Below are positions 32,005 to 41,211 of a stretch of 44,789 bases of DNA, piece after piece; within the stretch, counting starts at the first letter, position 1; every line of letters starts with the position of its first letter. A program made the translations under genes and the position numbers. The stretch comes from DATATV01 sp035551355. Its GTDB lineage: Bacteria > Actinomycetota > Actinomycetes > Mycobacteriales > Pseudonocardiaceae. The notes beneath the pieces are model-generated. The model was not told where the DNA came from and ran no database searches. It worked only from the letters and a program-made list of their open reading frames with translations. Location: the NCBI GenBank assembly GCA_035551355.1, contig DASZNF010000006.1:1-44789 (forward strand), read 5' to 3'.

Positions 32005-33288
32005 ATGCGGCGCATCGACCCGAGACGCCGCACGCTGCTCGTCGACGCCGTCGCCTATCTCGGTTTCGCCGCCTTCGCCGGCACCAGCGCGCTGTGGTCC
32101 CAGTTCGCCGACTACCGGATCTGGGGCTCGCTCGTCCTGGCCGCCTACCTGTTCGGCGTGACCCAGGCCCTGCTGCTGGCCTTCGGGGTCCGGCTCCCGG
32201 GGCGGATCGCCGGCTCGCGTTGGACCCCGGTCGGGCTGGTCGCCGCGCTGGGCATGGTCATCCCGCTGGTCGTGCTGGTGCTGCGCCGCGCCGCCACCAA
32301 CCACCTGTGGAGCGAACAGCCCGAGGTGTGGGTGGTCGAGCGCGGCGCGGCCCTGCTGCTGCGCACCGGCACCCCCTACGCCAGCTTCGCGTTCCTGCAC
32401 CGCCCGCCGACGGTGGCCGACTACGTCCCCTACGGACCGGCGATGGCGGTGTTCGGGCTGCCGCGGGCCATCTTCGGGCCCTCCGCGGTGACCGACGCCC
32501 GGGTGATGTTCGCGCTGGTCGGCATCGGAGCCATCGCGCTGGCCCTGCGGCTGACCGGATATCCGGTGGTGCCGGTGCGGGCGCTGCAACTGGCGGTGGC
32601 GTGCCCGCTGACCGCGCTGACCTTCGCCATCGCCGGGGACGATCTGCCCATCGCCGCACTCACCGTGCTGGCCATCGCCCTGCTGCACCGTGGCCGGGTG
32701 GCTTGGTCGGGCACGGTGATCGCGATCGCGGTGAGTATGAAGCTGATCGCCGGACCGGCCGCGATCGTGCTGGCGGTCGCGGTGTTCGGGATGTGGGGAA
32801 TGCTCGGGCTGCGGCGGTTCGCGGCGGCCGCGGGCGGCACCACGCTGCTGCTCACCGTGCCGGTGTGCCTGGTCGACCCCACCGCGTTCATCGAGCAGGT
32901 GGTGCGGTTTCCGCTTGGCATGGGCCTGGCGCACTCCCCCGCGGCCAGCCCGCTGCCCGGGCAGCTGATCTCCCGGCTCGGCCCGGTCGGGCACGGCACC
33001 GCGCTGGCCCTGCTGGCCGGGCTGGCGCTGGCCATGGCGATCTGGCTCTACCGCAGGCCACCACGAACCGCGGCCGCGGCCGCCGCCCGGATCGCCACCG
33101 GGCTGGCCGCGGCCGTACTGCTCGCCCCGGCCACCCGTTACGGCTACCTGATCTACCCGTGCGTGCTGCTGGCCACCGCGCTCACCCTGCGCGCGCCGCG
33201 CCCGGCGCCCATCGAGGAGGCCATGATCGGGGCCGGGCGGGGCGCCGGCGAAGCGCCCGCCATCGAGTCCATTCCGATGATCGACTGA
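32005..33288 (+). CDS. Polytopic GT87-like glycosyltransferase
   Basis: A 427-residue membrane protein with about ten hydrophobic helices. An extracytoplasmic acidic segment after helix 3-4 (EQPEVWVVERGAALLLRTGTPYA, then YVPYGPAMAVFGLPR) resembles the catalytic loop region of GT-C enzymes of family GT87 (DUF2029), polyprenyl-phosphate-mannose-dependent transferases of actinobacteria. MKLIAGPAAIVLAVAVFG and the C-terminal helices fit the same pattern. ATG 32005 has GAGGGGAG four bases upstream. It follows the SIS gene by 62 bp and may be co-transcribed. Assignment to GT87 is by pattern only. Confidence 0.72.
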   Translation: MRRIDPRRRTLLVDAVAYLGFAAFAGTSALWSQFADYRIWGSLVLAAYLFGVTQALLLAFGVRLPGRIAGSRWTPVGLVAALGMVIPLVVLVLRRAATNHLWSEQPEVWVVERGAALLLRTGTPYASFAFLHRPPTVADYVPYGPAMAVFGLPRAIFGPSAVTDARVMFALVGIGAIALALRLTGYPVVPVRALQLAVACPLTALTFAIAGDDLPIAALTVLAIALLHRGRVAWSGTVIAIAVSMKLIAGPAAIVLAVAVFGMWGMLGLRRFAAAAGGTTLLLTVPVCLVDPTAFIEQVVRFPLGMGLAHSPAASPLPGQLISRLGPVGHGTALALLAGLALAMAIWLYRRPPRTAAAAAARIATGLAAAVLLAPATRYGYLIYPCVLLATALTLRAPRPAPIEEAMIGAGRGAGEAPAIESIPMID

Positions 33289-33352
33289 TTCGCCATATTT
33301 CGAAATGCTGCGCGCCGCAATCGCCTGGGCAGCATTCGACACCGGAATCGCG

Positions 33353-33368
33353 CCGCCCGATTGGGCGG
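33353..33368. terminator. Hairpin between convergent genes
   Basis: CCGCCC-GATT-GGGCGG followed by GCTATTT lies between convergent stops at 33288 and 33434. This is a short but plausible terminator for the plus-strand gene. Confidence 0.5.
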
Positions 33369-33433
33369 GCTATTTCCGGAATGCGGTTGCCAGTTCGGAA
33401 AAGCGTCCCTATCGCGTCTTAGGGATGCCTTCG

Positions 33434-34243
33434 CTAGCTGCCGCCGAGTAGTGCGGCCAACTCGGCCAGTCGTCGCAACTGCGCTTCGCGTTCCGCCGCG
33501 CGCTGCACATCCAGCGTCGGATTGTCGGCCGCTTTCGCAAGCAGGCCAAGGGTTTCCCGGCTCGCCCCGGGCATCGGCCGGAGCAGGTCGGCGACCAGCG
33601 CGTCCACCGTCGCGTCCAGCTCCTCGGCGGCCACCATCCGGTTGACCAGGCCCATGCCCAGCGCCTCCTCGGCGCCGACCCGGCGGCCGGTCAGGCAGAT
33701 GTCCACCGCCCGGGAGTAGCCCACCGCGCGGACCAGGTTCAACGTGCCGGTCAGGTCGGGCACGATGCCCCGGCTGGGTTCGGCCATGGTGAACTTGGCG
33801 TCCGGGGTGGCGATGCGCAGATCACAGGCCAGCGCCAGCTGGAACCCGCCGCCGATGGCGTGCCCGTGCACCACCGCCACGGTGATCCGGTCCGGATCGG
33901 CCAGCCAGCGGAAACCCTGCTGGAAGGAGTCGATGATGGCGTCGCCCTCGGCCGCGGGCACGCTCGCGATCTGGGTCAGCCCTGGCTCGCCGGGCACCTG
34001 ATCCGGGGTGAACATGGCCTTGTCCAGGCCGGCCGAGAAGGCACGCCCGGAGCCCCGGACGACCACGACGCGGACGTCCGGGGCCAACCCCAGGCCGATC
34101 TGCCGCAGCGCTTCCCAGGTGCTGGGCACCATCGCGTTGAGCACATCCGGGCGATCAAGAGTGATCGTCGCGCACGCACCGTCCACGGTGAACCGGATGC
34201 CGCCACGCTTGCACAGATCGGGATCGACGTCGGCCGTCGGCAC
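33434..34243 (-). CDS. Enoyl-CoA hydratase/isomerase family protein
   Basis: A 269-residue crotonase-fold protein. Seen: ATITLDRPDVLNAM, VVVVRGSGRAFSAGLD (first oxyanion-hole block), VVHGHAIGGGFQLALACDLRIA (second block), FTMAEPSRGIVPDLTGT with the first expected Glu, and AVDICLTGRRVGAEEALGMGLVN. GTG 34243 is chosen because GGAGG lies five bases upstream. Crotonases hydrate or isomerise enoyl-CoA esters. Twin TACCGCGCGG boxes precede it, suggesting control by a regulator (TetR-like by site style) encoded elsewhere. Confidence 0.87.
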   Translation of the reverse strand: MPTADVDPDLCKRGGIRFTVDGACATITLDRPDVLNAMVPSTWEALRQIGLGLAPDVRVVVVRGSGRAFSAGLDKAMFTPDQVPGEPGLTQIASVPAAEGDAIIDSFQQGFRWLADPDRITVAVVHGHAIGGGFQLALACDLRIATPDAKFTMAEPSRGIVPDLTGTLNLVRAVGYSRAVDICLTGRRVGAEEALGMGLVNRMVAAEELDATVDALVADLLRPMPGASRETLGLLAKAADNPTLDVQRAAEREAQLRRLAELAALLGGS

Positions 34244-34300
34244 AGGCACCTCCACTGCAGTGCGCGGCACCTGCCCCGACCGGCCTGGTCGGACGAGCAC

Positions 34301-34332
34301 TACCGCGCGGTCTCAAGTGTTACCGCGCGGTA
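34301..34332. promoter_or_regulatory. Two TACCGCGCGG operators, 20 bp apart
   Basis: TACCGCGCGGTC (34301-34312) and the perfect palindrome TACCGCGCGGTA (34321-34332) are exactly 20 bp apart, about two helical turns. They lie 58-89 bp upstream of the enoyl-CoA hydratase start. The spacing suggests paired dimers on one DNA face, as for many TetR-family repressors. Confidence 0.6.
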
Positions 34333-34344
34333 GCTTACTCGGCT

Positions 34345-34557
34345 CTACTTCTTCTTGGTGCGCGTCGCGCCGCCGCGCCCACGCAACTGCACACCCGACT
34401 CGGACAGCACCCGATGCACGAAACCGTACGAACGCCCCGTAGACTCAGCCAGCGCCCGGATGCTGGCGCCCTTCTCGTACTTCTTCTTCAGATCCGCGGC
34501 GAGTTTGTCCCGCGTGGCACCGGTGATCCGGGCACCCTTCTTCAGATCAGCAGCCAC
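34345..34557 (-). CDS. 70-aa helix-turn-helix protein
   Basis: A basic 70-residue protein starting VAADLKKGARITGATRDKL. The middle is an HTH (YEKGASIRALAESTGRSYGFVHR) and the end is RGRGGATRTKKK, a basic tail likely to contact DNA. Proteins of this size and pattern are widespread in actinobacteria and annotated only as helix-turn-helix proteins. GTG 34557 has GGAAGG nine bases upstream; an earlier in-frame start at 34635 adds unconserved residues. It lies upstream of the enoyl-CoA hydratase in the same direction but is separated by the twin operators. Confidence 0.8.
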   Translation of the reverse strand: MAADLKKGARITGATRDKLAADLKKKYEKGASIRALAESTGRSYGFVHRVLSESGVQLRGRGGATRTKKK

Positions 34558-34746
34558 CTTGTCCCGCCTTCCATGGTGCAGGTCGGGCCGCGTGCGGCCC
34601 CTATGGCCGCAATGATCGAACAGGATCGGCTCCAACGCCAGGTGAATGAAGAAAATCTTCGTAGGGTGATCGGCGTGTCACGAGCCGCTGATCACTCACA
34701 TGCAGTATTCGGCCGGGTCGGCAGAAATCCCTTTCCATCTGCCTGA

Positions 34747-36375
34747 TCAGGCCAATTGGACCAGCTCCAGATAGTCCTCCGACCAATGGTCCTCGGAGCC
34801 ATCCGGCAACAGAATCACCCGCTCGGGCTCAAGGGCTTCCACTGCTCCCGGATCGTGGGTGACCAACACGACAGCACCGGCGAACCGGCGCAAGGCATCC
34901 AAAACCTGTTCCCGGCTGGCCGGGTCGAGGTTGTTGGTCGGTTCGTCCAACAGCAACACGTTGGCCGCACTGGACACCAGGCCGGCCAACGCCAACCGGG
35001 TCTTCTCCCCACCCGACAACGTCCCGGCCGGCTGATCGAGCTGCTCGCCGGAGAACAGGAACGTGCCAAGCAGGGTGCGCAGCTGTTGCTCGGGCGCGTC
35101 CGGCGCGGCGTGCCGGATGTTCTGCCACACGCTGGCCTCGTGATCGAGCGTCTCGTGTTCCTGGGCGTAGTAGCCGATGCGCAGGCCATGCCCGGGCACC
35201 ACGCCGCCCGAGTCGGCCTTCTCCATCGAGCCGAGCAACCGCAGCAGGGTGGTCTTGCCCGCGCCGTTGAGGCCGAGGATCACCACCCGGGAACCGCGGT
35301 CCACGGCCAGATCCACGCCGCTGAACACCTCGAGCGAGCCGTAGCTCTTGGACAGTCCCTCCGCGGTGAGCGGGGTGCGGCCGCACGGGGCCGGGTCCGG
35401 GAAGCGGATCTTGGCCACCTTGTCGGCCTGGCGGGTCTCGTCCAGGCCGGAGAGCAGCTTCTCGGCGCGGCGGGCCATGTTCTGCGCGGCGACCGCCTTG
35501 GTGGCCTTGGCCCGCATCTTGTCGGCCTGCGCCATCAGCGCGCCGGCCTTCTTCTCCGCGTTGGCCCGCTCCCGGCGGCGGCGCTTCTCGTCGGCCGCGC
35601 GCGCGTCCAGGTAGCGCTGCCAGCTCATGTTGTAGGTGTCCAGTTCGCCCCGGGTGGCGTCCAGGAACCACACCTTGTTGACCACGGCGCCCAGCAGCTC
35701 CACGTCGTGGCTGATCACCACGAGGCCGCCGTCGTGAGCCTTGAGGAAGCCGCGCAGCCAGGTGATCGAGTCGGCGTCGAGGTGGTTGGTCGGTTCGTCC
35801 AGCAGCAGCGTGGTGGCCGAGCGACCGCCCACTCCGGACTCCGACGCGGCGAACAGGATGCGGCCCAGCTCGACCCGGCGGCGCTGACCGCCGGACAGGG
35901 TGCGCAGCGGCTGGGCCAGCACGCGATCTTCCAGCCCCAGGTTGGCGCAGATGCGCGCGGCCTCGCTCTCGGCGGCATACCCGCCGTTCGCGGCGAAGCG
36001 CTCCTCAAGGCGGCCGTAGCGGCGGATGGCGCGCTCCCGGGCGCTGTCGTCGACCAGTTCGGCCATGGCGGTCTGCGCCTTTTCCATCTCGCGCAGCAGC
36101 TCGTCCAGGCCGCGGGCGGACAGCACCCGGTCCTTGGCGGTGACCGACAGGTCGCCCTCGCGGGGGTCCTGGGGCAGGTAGCCCAGCTCGTCGGAGCGGC
36201 GCACCGCGCCGGCGTAGGGCTCGCTTTCGCCGGCCAGCACGCGCAGGGTGGTGGTCTTGCCGGCACCGTTGCGGCCGACCAGGCCGATGCGGTCGCCGGG
36301 CTGCACGCGCAGCGCGGTGTCGGCGAGCAGGATGCGCGAACCAGCGCGCAGTTCAAGATCAGTAGCGGAGATCAC
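34747..36375 (-). CDS. ABC-F family ATPase
   Basis: A 542-residue soluble protein with two ABC domains and no membrane segment. Domain 1: GRNGAGKTTTLRVLAGE (Walker A), LSGGQRRRVELGRILF, LLLDEPTNHLD. A charged linker rich in Lys, Arg and Ala (about 250-310) separates it from domain 2: GLNGAGKTTLLRLLGS, LSGGEKTRLALAGLV, LLLDEPTNNLD. ABC-F proteins bind the ribosomal E site and act in translation or antibiotic resistance; this one looks like a general housekeeping type, as there is no resistance context. GTG 36375 has GGAAGAG upstream. Confidence 0.9.
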   Translation of the reverse strand: MISATDLELRAGSRILLADTALRVQPGDRIGLVGRNGAGKTTTLRVLAGESEPYAGAVRRSDELGYLPQDPREGDLSVTAKDRVLSARGLDELLREMEKAQTAMAELVDDSARERAIRRYGRLEERFAANGGYAAESEAARICANLGLEDRVLAQPLRTLSGGQRRRVELGRILFAASESGVGGRSATTLLLDEPTNHLDADSITWLRGFLKAHDGGLVVISHDVELLGAVVNKVWFLDATRGELDTYNMSWQRYLDARAADEKRRRRERANAEKKAGALMAQADKMRAKATKAVAAQNMARRAEKLLSGLDETRQADKVAKIRFPDPAPCGRTPLTAEGLSKSYGSLEVFSGVDLAVDRGSRVVILGLNGAGKTTLLRLLGSMEKADSGGVVPGHGLRIGYYAQEHETLDHEASVWQNIRHAAPDAPEQQLRTLLGTFLFSGEQLDQPAGTLSGGEKTRLALAGLVSSAANVLLLDEPTNNLDPASREQVLDALRRFAGAVVLVTHDPGAVEALEPERVILLPDGSEDHWSEDYLELVQLA

Positions 36376-36965
36376 GGGAACTCTTCCGAGAAGATGGCGG
36401 GCGGATCAGGGCATGCGGAAGCGGTCCACCGGTCGTGACCGGCGAACTCCAGCGCTAGTGCGTGTCCGCTCGAATCGCCACGTCCCCCAGTCTACGGGAG
36501 GGGCGCCAGCGGTTTCGCGGTGCGGGCCTGGATGACCGGCCCTTGATCGCCGGACATCCGGTCTGACCAGGGACGACACGGCCCGCCGTGACCAATTTGA
36601 AATTTTTGGTCCGAAGTGAAACCGAATGAGGCTCACGTACGTCAGACCCGGCGAGCCGGGCCGGCAACCCCGGAACGGTTCGCAGTCACCCGTCCGGTCG
36701 GCGCGCGCACGCCGGCCGGACGGTGACCACCGTGCGTCACCAAAATTGCACAGCACATCCGAGTAGGTAACCGCAACCCCAATTCGGTCACCTTTTCACC
36801 GTAGTGGCGGCGAGATCGAACGGCGCAACCGCCTTTCACCCGCGCAGATGCCCGAATATCGTCGCCACCATTCGTCTGATGAAAATGGGCCGATCGGGGG
36901 TGTAACAATCGGCGTCACCCAAGTAGGGTAACTCTGGCGTGACGAGTTGACGACGGGGAGTCACC
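36376..36965. other. 590-bp gene-free region with several inverted repeats
   Basis: No convincing gene on either strand. It is more AT-rich than its surroundings near 36590-36612 and 36740-36910. Inverted repeats: GACCAA-N10-TTGGTC (36590-36611), CCCGGC-GA-GCCGGG (36647-36660), GGTGAC-N8-GTCACC (36722-36741) and GTCACCC-N5-GGGTAAC with one mismatch (36914-36932). It probably carries the divergent promoters of the ABC-F and XRE genes; a small RNA cannot be excluded. Confidence 0.55.
36914..36932. promoter_or_regulatory. 19-bp inverted repeat before the XRE gene
   Basis: GTCACCC-AAGTA-GGGTAAC has one mismatch between arms and lies 34 bp before the ATG, a likely autoregulatory operator of the downstream XRE regulator. 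Confidence 0.45.
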
Positions 36966-38039
36966 ATGACGATCGCTGCGAGGCGACCGGACTTCAGTCC
37001 AACCCGAACATCGGCCGTACGACCGGAACTGGCCAGACTCCTTGCGGGAGGTCCGTTTCCGGAAGCTTTGCGGGCTGCGATCAAGGGTAGTGGGCTGAGT
37101 CTGGACCGGATTCAGCATCGGCTGCAGTTGCGAGGAGTCACCATCAGTGTGGCGACTCTCAGTTACTGGCAGTCAGGACGGCGTCGGCCGGAGCGGCCGG
37201 AGTCGCTGGATGCGCTGCGCCATCTCGAAGCCGTGCTGCGCGTGCCACCGAATGCGCTGACCGCGCTGCTGGGCCCGCCCCGGCCGCGGGGCCGCAGGCG
37301 GCGCACCGGCCGCCAGCTGGCCATGGACGCGCTGTGGACCAGCAACGAGGGGCTGCCCGGCCTGCTGGAGCGGATCGACACGTCCTTCGACGGCTCGCTG
37401 ACCAGGATCAGCCAGCACGACCGCTGCCAGGTCAACGAGCGCAGGCAGCTGCACTCGGTGCAGATCACCCAGGTGATGCGGGCCGAACAGGACGGCATCG
37501 ACCGGTGGGTGCTGGTCTACGACTGGGAGTTCCAAACCGACCAGGCGCCGCAGATCATCGCCATGCGCAACTGCCGGCTCGGCCGCACCGCGGTCGACTA
37601 CGACGCGCACACCCTGCTGGCCGAGCTGCTGTTCGACCGCCCGCTGGCCACCGGCGAGACGGTGATCATGGAGTTCCAGATCAACAACCCGCCCAGTGAC
37701 CGCGCGCCGGTCGCCGACGCGCACATCCGCAGGCTGCGCCTGCCGGTACGGGACTACGTGCTGGAAGTGCAGTTCCACCCGGACGCCGTGCCGGTGCGCT
37801 GCCAGCAGTTCTCCTCGCCCGCCGAGGACGTGCGCATGGCCCGGCGGCGCAACCTGGTGATCAGCCCGACCGGCGAGGTGCACGTGGTCGGTCTCGGCGT
37901 TGGTCCCGGAGTGTTCGGCATCGAGTGGGACTGGCCCCAGCCGGCCATTCCCGCCCCGGCCGAACCGATCCGGCCCACCGCCGCGCCCGCACCCCGCGCC
38001 GTAGGCGTGACCGGCGGTCTCACGCACCGACTGCACTGA
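36966..38039 (+). CDS. XRE-type HTH regulator with large C-terminal domain
   Basis: A 357-residue protein. Residues 30-100 form an XRE-like HTH (FPEALRAAIKGSGLSLDRIQ, then GVTISVATLSYWQSGRRRPE and a PESLDALRHLEAVL helix). An Arg-rich stretch (PRPRGRRRRTGR) leads to a beta-rich domain (about 150-320) of unknown fold with no enzyme motif, ending in a Pro/Ala tail. The ATG follows GGGGAGTCACC. Its long upstream region has an inverted repeat. The C-terminal domain may sense a ligand or partner. Exact target unknown. Confidence 0.75.
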   Translation: MTIAARRPDFSPTRTSAVRPELARLLAGGPFPEALRAAIKGSGLSLDRIQHRLQLRGVTISVATLSYWQSGRRRPERPESLDALRHLEAVLRVPPNALTALLGPPRPRGRRRRTGRQLAMDALWTSNEGLPGLLERIDTSFDGSLTRISQHDRCQVNERRQLHSVQITQVMRAEQDGIDRWVLVYDWEFQTDQAPQIIAMRNCRLGRTAVDYDAHTLLAELLFDRPLATGETVIMEFQINNPPSDRAPVADAHIRRLRLPVRDYVLEVQFHPDAVPVRCQQFSSPAEDVRMARRRNLVISPTGEVHVVGLGVGPGVFGIEWDWPQPAIPAPAEPIRPTAAPAPRAVGVTGGLTHRLH

Positions 38040-38082
38040 CGGCTTCCCCTGCACCACCAGCGAGCGAGGGTCTCCAGAGTTT

Positions 38083-39657
38083 CTAGAGGGAGAAGGCGTC
38101 GGTCCACAGCTGACCGCGCCGGCCGGACAACGCGTCCAGCAGGGCAGCGGCCTGGTTGTCGGTCAGCGACGCCACGAAGTCCACCACGGCCCGGCCGCGG
38201 GCCAGGGCGCGCACCGCGTCCGGCCCGTCCGGCGCCGTGCCCCCGGGCCCGGCCAGCAGGTCCGGGCGGTCGGCGGCCAGGCGCCGGTACTCGCCCTCGG
38301 CCAGTTCGAGCAGGTCGTGCAGGCGCCGGGGCAGCCGGTCGGCCTCGCGCCGGTCGCCGAGCCACTGGTCCAGCTCGTCCACCAGCGCGGTGAGCAGGCG
38401 AGCCTGCCCGTGCTGATTCAGGGCCAGATCCGGGCGGCGCAGCACGAACCGGCGGTGCACGAACTTCAGCACCGCGACCTCGTGCCACTGCCGCACGTTC
38501 AGCAGCACGTGCCCGGACCGGGTGGTCGGATCGGCGCTGACGATCACGCCCTCGACCAGCCGGGCGGTCCACCGGGCGGAGAACCGGGCCACCGACTGCT
38601 CGGCCGCCACCGACCCGTCGAAGGGCACCGCCAGCAGCTCGTCCACCAGCTCCCGGCGCACCCGGAACACGGCGTCGGCGAACGCGTCGTCGTCCACGAT
38701 CCAGGAGTCCTTGACGTGCAGGCGGCGGCGCAGCGCCTCCAGCGCCCGGCCGGGCAGCCGGGACTGCGCGGCCAGCTCGGCCTCGTCCAGTCCGGCCAGC
38801 TCCACCGCCCGGGTCCACCACTCCCCCAGCTCGGCGGCGACCGTGGCGTGCTGCAGCACGCCCACCCGGTGGAAGTCCTCCACGTCGTGGATGGCGTAGG
38901 AGATGTCGTCGGCGGTGTCCATCACGGACGCCTCCACGGTCTGCTGCCACGGCTCGATCCGCCCGGCGAACGCGGCCCGGGCCGACACCAGATCCTCGAT
39001 CTCGGTGACGTAGGCGCCGAACTTGGCCGATCCGCTGCCCGGCGCGTCGGCCGGTTCGGACGCGCCGCGCGGGGGCACCGGCATCCGGCTGGGGTGCGGG
39101 CGCGGATCGGCCCGCCGGGTCCACGGGTACTTCAGCAGCGCGGCCCGCACCGCGGCGGTCAGGTCCAGGCCGAGGCCACCGGGGCCGTGCGTGTCGGTGG
39201 TGGTGACGATCCGGTAGGACTGGGCGTTGCCCTCGAAGCCGTCGGGCAGGCCGAAACGGTGCCTGGCCAGCCGGTCCAGCACCTCCTCGCCGAGGTGCCC
39301 GAACGGCGGGTGGCCCAGGTCGTGCGCCAGCGCCGCGGCCTCCACCACGTCCGCGTCGCAGCCGCCCAGCTTGTCCAGCAGGCCCTCGGTGTCCGGGTGG
39401 GCGGCCAGTCGTTCGGCGATGGCCCGGGCCACCTGGGCCACCTTCAGGCTGTGGGTGAGCCGGTTGTGCAGCAGCAGGCCCGAGCCGGTGGGCGAGACGA
39501 CCTGGGTGACCCCGGCCAGCCGGGCGAAGAACGGTGAGCTGGCGACCCGGTCGCGGTCCACCCGGAACGCCCGGGCGGCCAGGTCGGACGGGACGGCCCC
39601 GATGTTCAGGCCCGCTGATCGGCGGGCGACCCGGGGATCGGCCTGCGGCTCGGTCAT
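38083..39657 (-). CDS. dgt: Deoxyguanosinetriphosphate triphosphohydrolase
   Basis: A 524-residue HD-domain enzyme that hydrolyses dGTP to deoxyguanosine and triphosphate. The N-terminal segment SPFFARLAGVTQVVSP and the metal ligands are typical: His69 in NRLTHSLKV, His112-Asp113 in ALAHDLGHPPFGH and the DTADD motif (247-251) before ISYAIHDVED. A Pro/Ala/Gly-rich insert (about 182-212) lengthens the protein relative to many dGTPases. Start is ATG 39657. In many actinomycetes this gene lies near dnaG; no such neighbour is seen here. Confidence 0.9.
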   Translation of the reverse strand: MTEPQADPRVARRSAGLNIGAVPSDLAARAFRVDRDRVASSPFFARLAGVTQVVSPTGSGLLLHNRLTHSLKVAQVARAIAERLAAHPDTEGLLDKLGGCDADVVEAAALAHDLGHPPFGHLGEEVLDRLARHRFGLPDGFEGNAQSYRIVTTTDTHGPGGLGLDLTAAVRAALLKYPWTRRADPRPHPSRMPVPPRGASEPADAPGSGSAKFGAYVTEIEDLVSARAAFAGRIEPWQQTVEASVMDTADDISYAIHDVEDFHRVGVLQHATVAAELGEWWTRAVELAGLDEAELAAQSRLPGRALEALRRRLHVKDSWIVDDDAFADAVFRVRRELVDELLAVPFDGSVAAEQSVARFSARWTARLVEGVIVSADPTTRSGHVLLNVRQWHEVAVLKFVHRRFVLRRPDLALNQHGQARLLTALVDELDQWLGDRREADRLPRRLHDLLELAEGEYRRLAADRPDLLAGPGGTAPDGPDAVRALARGRAVVDFVASLTDNQAAALLDALSGRRGQLWTDAFSL

Positions 39658-39750
39658 GCCGCCAACGGTAGTTCACGCCGAGGGCCGAGATCAGGCTCGG
39701 AAAGCCGGAAACGACGCGACAACGGGCCCGGCGGCGACGATCATGCGGGG

Positions 39751-40515
39751 GTGAGCGACGACGAGCGGGCCCGGTCCTTCGGTCGGCAGGCGGCGGACTA
39801 CGAGCGGCTGCGCCCGGGTTATCCGGCCGCGGCCATCGAGGCCCTGGTGTCCGGGCGCGGGTTGCGGGTGGCCGACGTGGGGGCGGGCACCGGGAAGCTG
39901 ACCCAGGCGTTGCGCGCGGCCGGGCACACCGTGCTCGCGGTCGAACCGGACGCGTTGATGCGGGCGGAGATGACCGCGCGGATGTCCGATGTGGAGGTGC
40001 GGGACGGGACGGCCGAGGCCCTGCCGGTCGCCGACGCCGAGGTGGACGCGGTGCTGTTCGGCCAGTCCTGGCACTGGGCCGAGCCTGCGGCCGCGGCGGC
40101 CGAGGCGCGCCGGGTGCTGACCGAGGGCGGGGTGCTGGGGCTGCTGTGGAACGTGCCGGACGCGCGGGCGGGCTGGGTGCGCGAACTGCTGCGGCTCACT
40201 CATCCCGGCCAGGTCCCCCGGGCCGAGGCGAAATCGCCCGTATTGCCCGGTTTCGAGCCGGGTGAGCTGGTGAATGTGGACTGGCGGCAGCGGCTGACCG
40301 GGGCGGAACTGGTGGCGCTGGCGGGCACCTGGAGCCGGGTGGCCACCCTCCCACCGCCGGCGCGGAACACATTGCTGGCCGCGGTGCAAGGGCTGATCGT
40401 CGGGCATTCCGACCTGCGCGACAGCAACGAGATCGAGTTCCCCTACATCTGCCAGGCCTACCGGTTCCGGGTCACCGGCGGACTCGGCCAATCGGCGGCT
40501 CCGGCCCGGGGATGA
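39751..40515 (+). CDS. Class I SAM-dependent methyltransferase
   Basis: A 254-residue cytosolic protein. N-terminal ARSFGRQAADYERLRPGYP is typical of UbiE/trans-aconitate-methyltransferase-like proteins, followed by SAM motif I VADVGAGTGKLTQAL, an acidic ligand in VLAVEPDALM, and DGTAEALPVADAEVDAVLFG (motifs II/III). WNVPDARAGWVRELLRL and the C-terminal part form the substrate lid. GTG 39751 has GGGG upstream. Acceptor unknown. It diverges from dgt by 93 bp. Confidence 0.85.
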   Translation: MSDDERARSFGRQAADYERLRPGYPAAAIEALVSGRGLRVADVGAGTGKLTQALRAAGHTVLAVEPDALMRAEMTARMSDVEVRDGTAEALPVADAEVDAVLFGQSWHWAEPAAAAAEARRVLTEGGVLGLLWNVPDARAGWVRELLRLTHPGQVPRAEAKSPVLPGFEPGELVNVDWRQRLTGAELVALAGTWSRVATLPPPARNTLLAAVQGLIVGHSDLRDSNEIEFPYICQAYRFRVTGGLGQSAAPARG

Positions 40516-40569
40516 CCTTGGTCTGGTTGGCCGCCCCATTTGGCACGGTTTCCCGATAGAACAGGCGAC

Positions 40570-41067
40570 GTGGCCGAACACGCGCGGGAGCAGGCGCCCA
40601 CCGGCGCCGTGCAGTTGCTGCACTGGATCCTGACCGACGACCGGCGCACCGCGCGGGCCAGCAAGCTGCTGCTGGCCGCGGCGGCCTGGACCGCCCCGCC
40701 GGTGCTGGTGATCGGGCTGCTCATCGGGCTGGCCCGGGGCGGCGCGGGACTGCTGATCAGTATCGCCGCGCTGCTCACCATGGCGGCCACCATCGGCGGC
40801 GCGGTGTGGATGCTGGCCTACCAGCAGCGCCGCGGCACGCCGGAGATCGGGCTGGTGCGGCTGCTGGTCCGGCGCACCCGGCGGGTGCTGCGGGCCCGGG
40901 CGGCCTACCGGGCCGGCCTGACCGGCCGGCATTCGCTGAGCCGGTCGGACATCCGGCCGGTGGCGCAACCCACCCGGCCGATCTCCCGGTCGGACTTCCG
41001 GCCGGACTCTCGGTCGGACTCCAGGCCGGCCCGGCACGACCGCGGGCCCACGATGGTCGCCTACTGA
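40570..41067 (+). CDS. Small two-helix membrane protein
   Basis: A 165-residue protein. Two hydrophobic segments (LLLAAAAWTAPPVLVIGLLI and LLISIAALLTMAATIGGAVW) suggest an integral membrane protein, followed by an Arg-rich cytoplasmic tail with repeated SRSD(I/F)RP/SRSDSRP units. GTG 40570 is used with a nearby AGG; an in-frame TTG at 40540 would add ten residues. No family recognised; it lies between the methyltransferase and EAL-CBS-GGDEF genes on the same strand. Confidence 0.6.
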   Translation: MAEHAREQAPTGAVQLLHWILTDDRRTARASKLLLAAAAWTAPPVLVIGLLIGLARGGAGLLISIAALLTMAATIGGAVWMLAYQQRRGTPEIGLVRLLVRRTRRVLRARAAYRAGLTGRHSLSRSDIRPVAQPTRPISRSDFRPDSRSDSRPARHDRGPTMVAY

Positions 41068-41211
41068 GTCGAGCCATTCCCACACGGTGCGCTGTCCTGG
41101 CGTGATCGTGGTGAGCAGGGCCACACCCACATGGACCAACCTTCCGGTATGCCGTGAACAACCGGTGAACGTCACTACCGGCCGCGACTGATCACCAGGC
41201 AAGATGATGGC

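Noticed and set aside
36914..36932. BldD box
   Set aside because: Arms resemble GTNAC/GTNAC halves, but the centre is five bases long instead of about one, which does not fit the BldD consensus.
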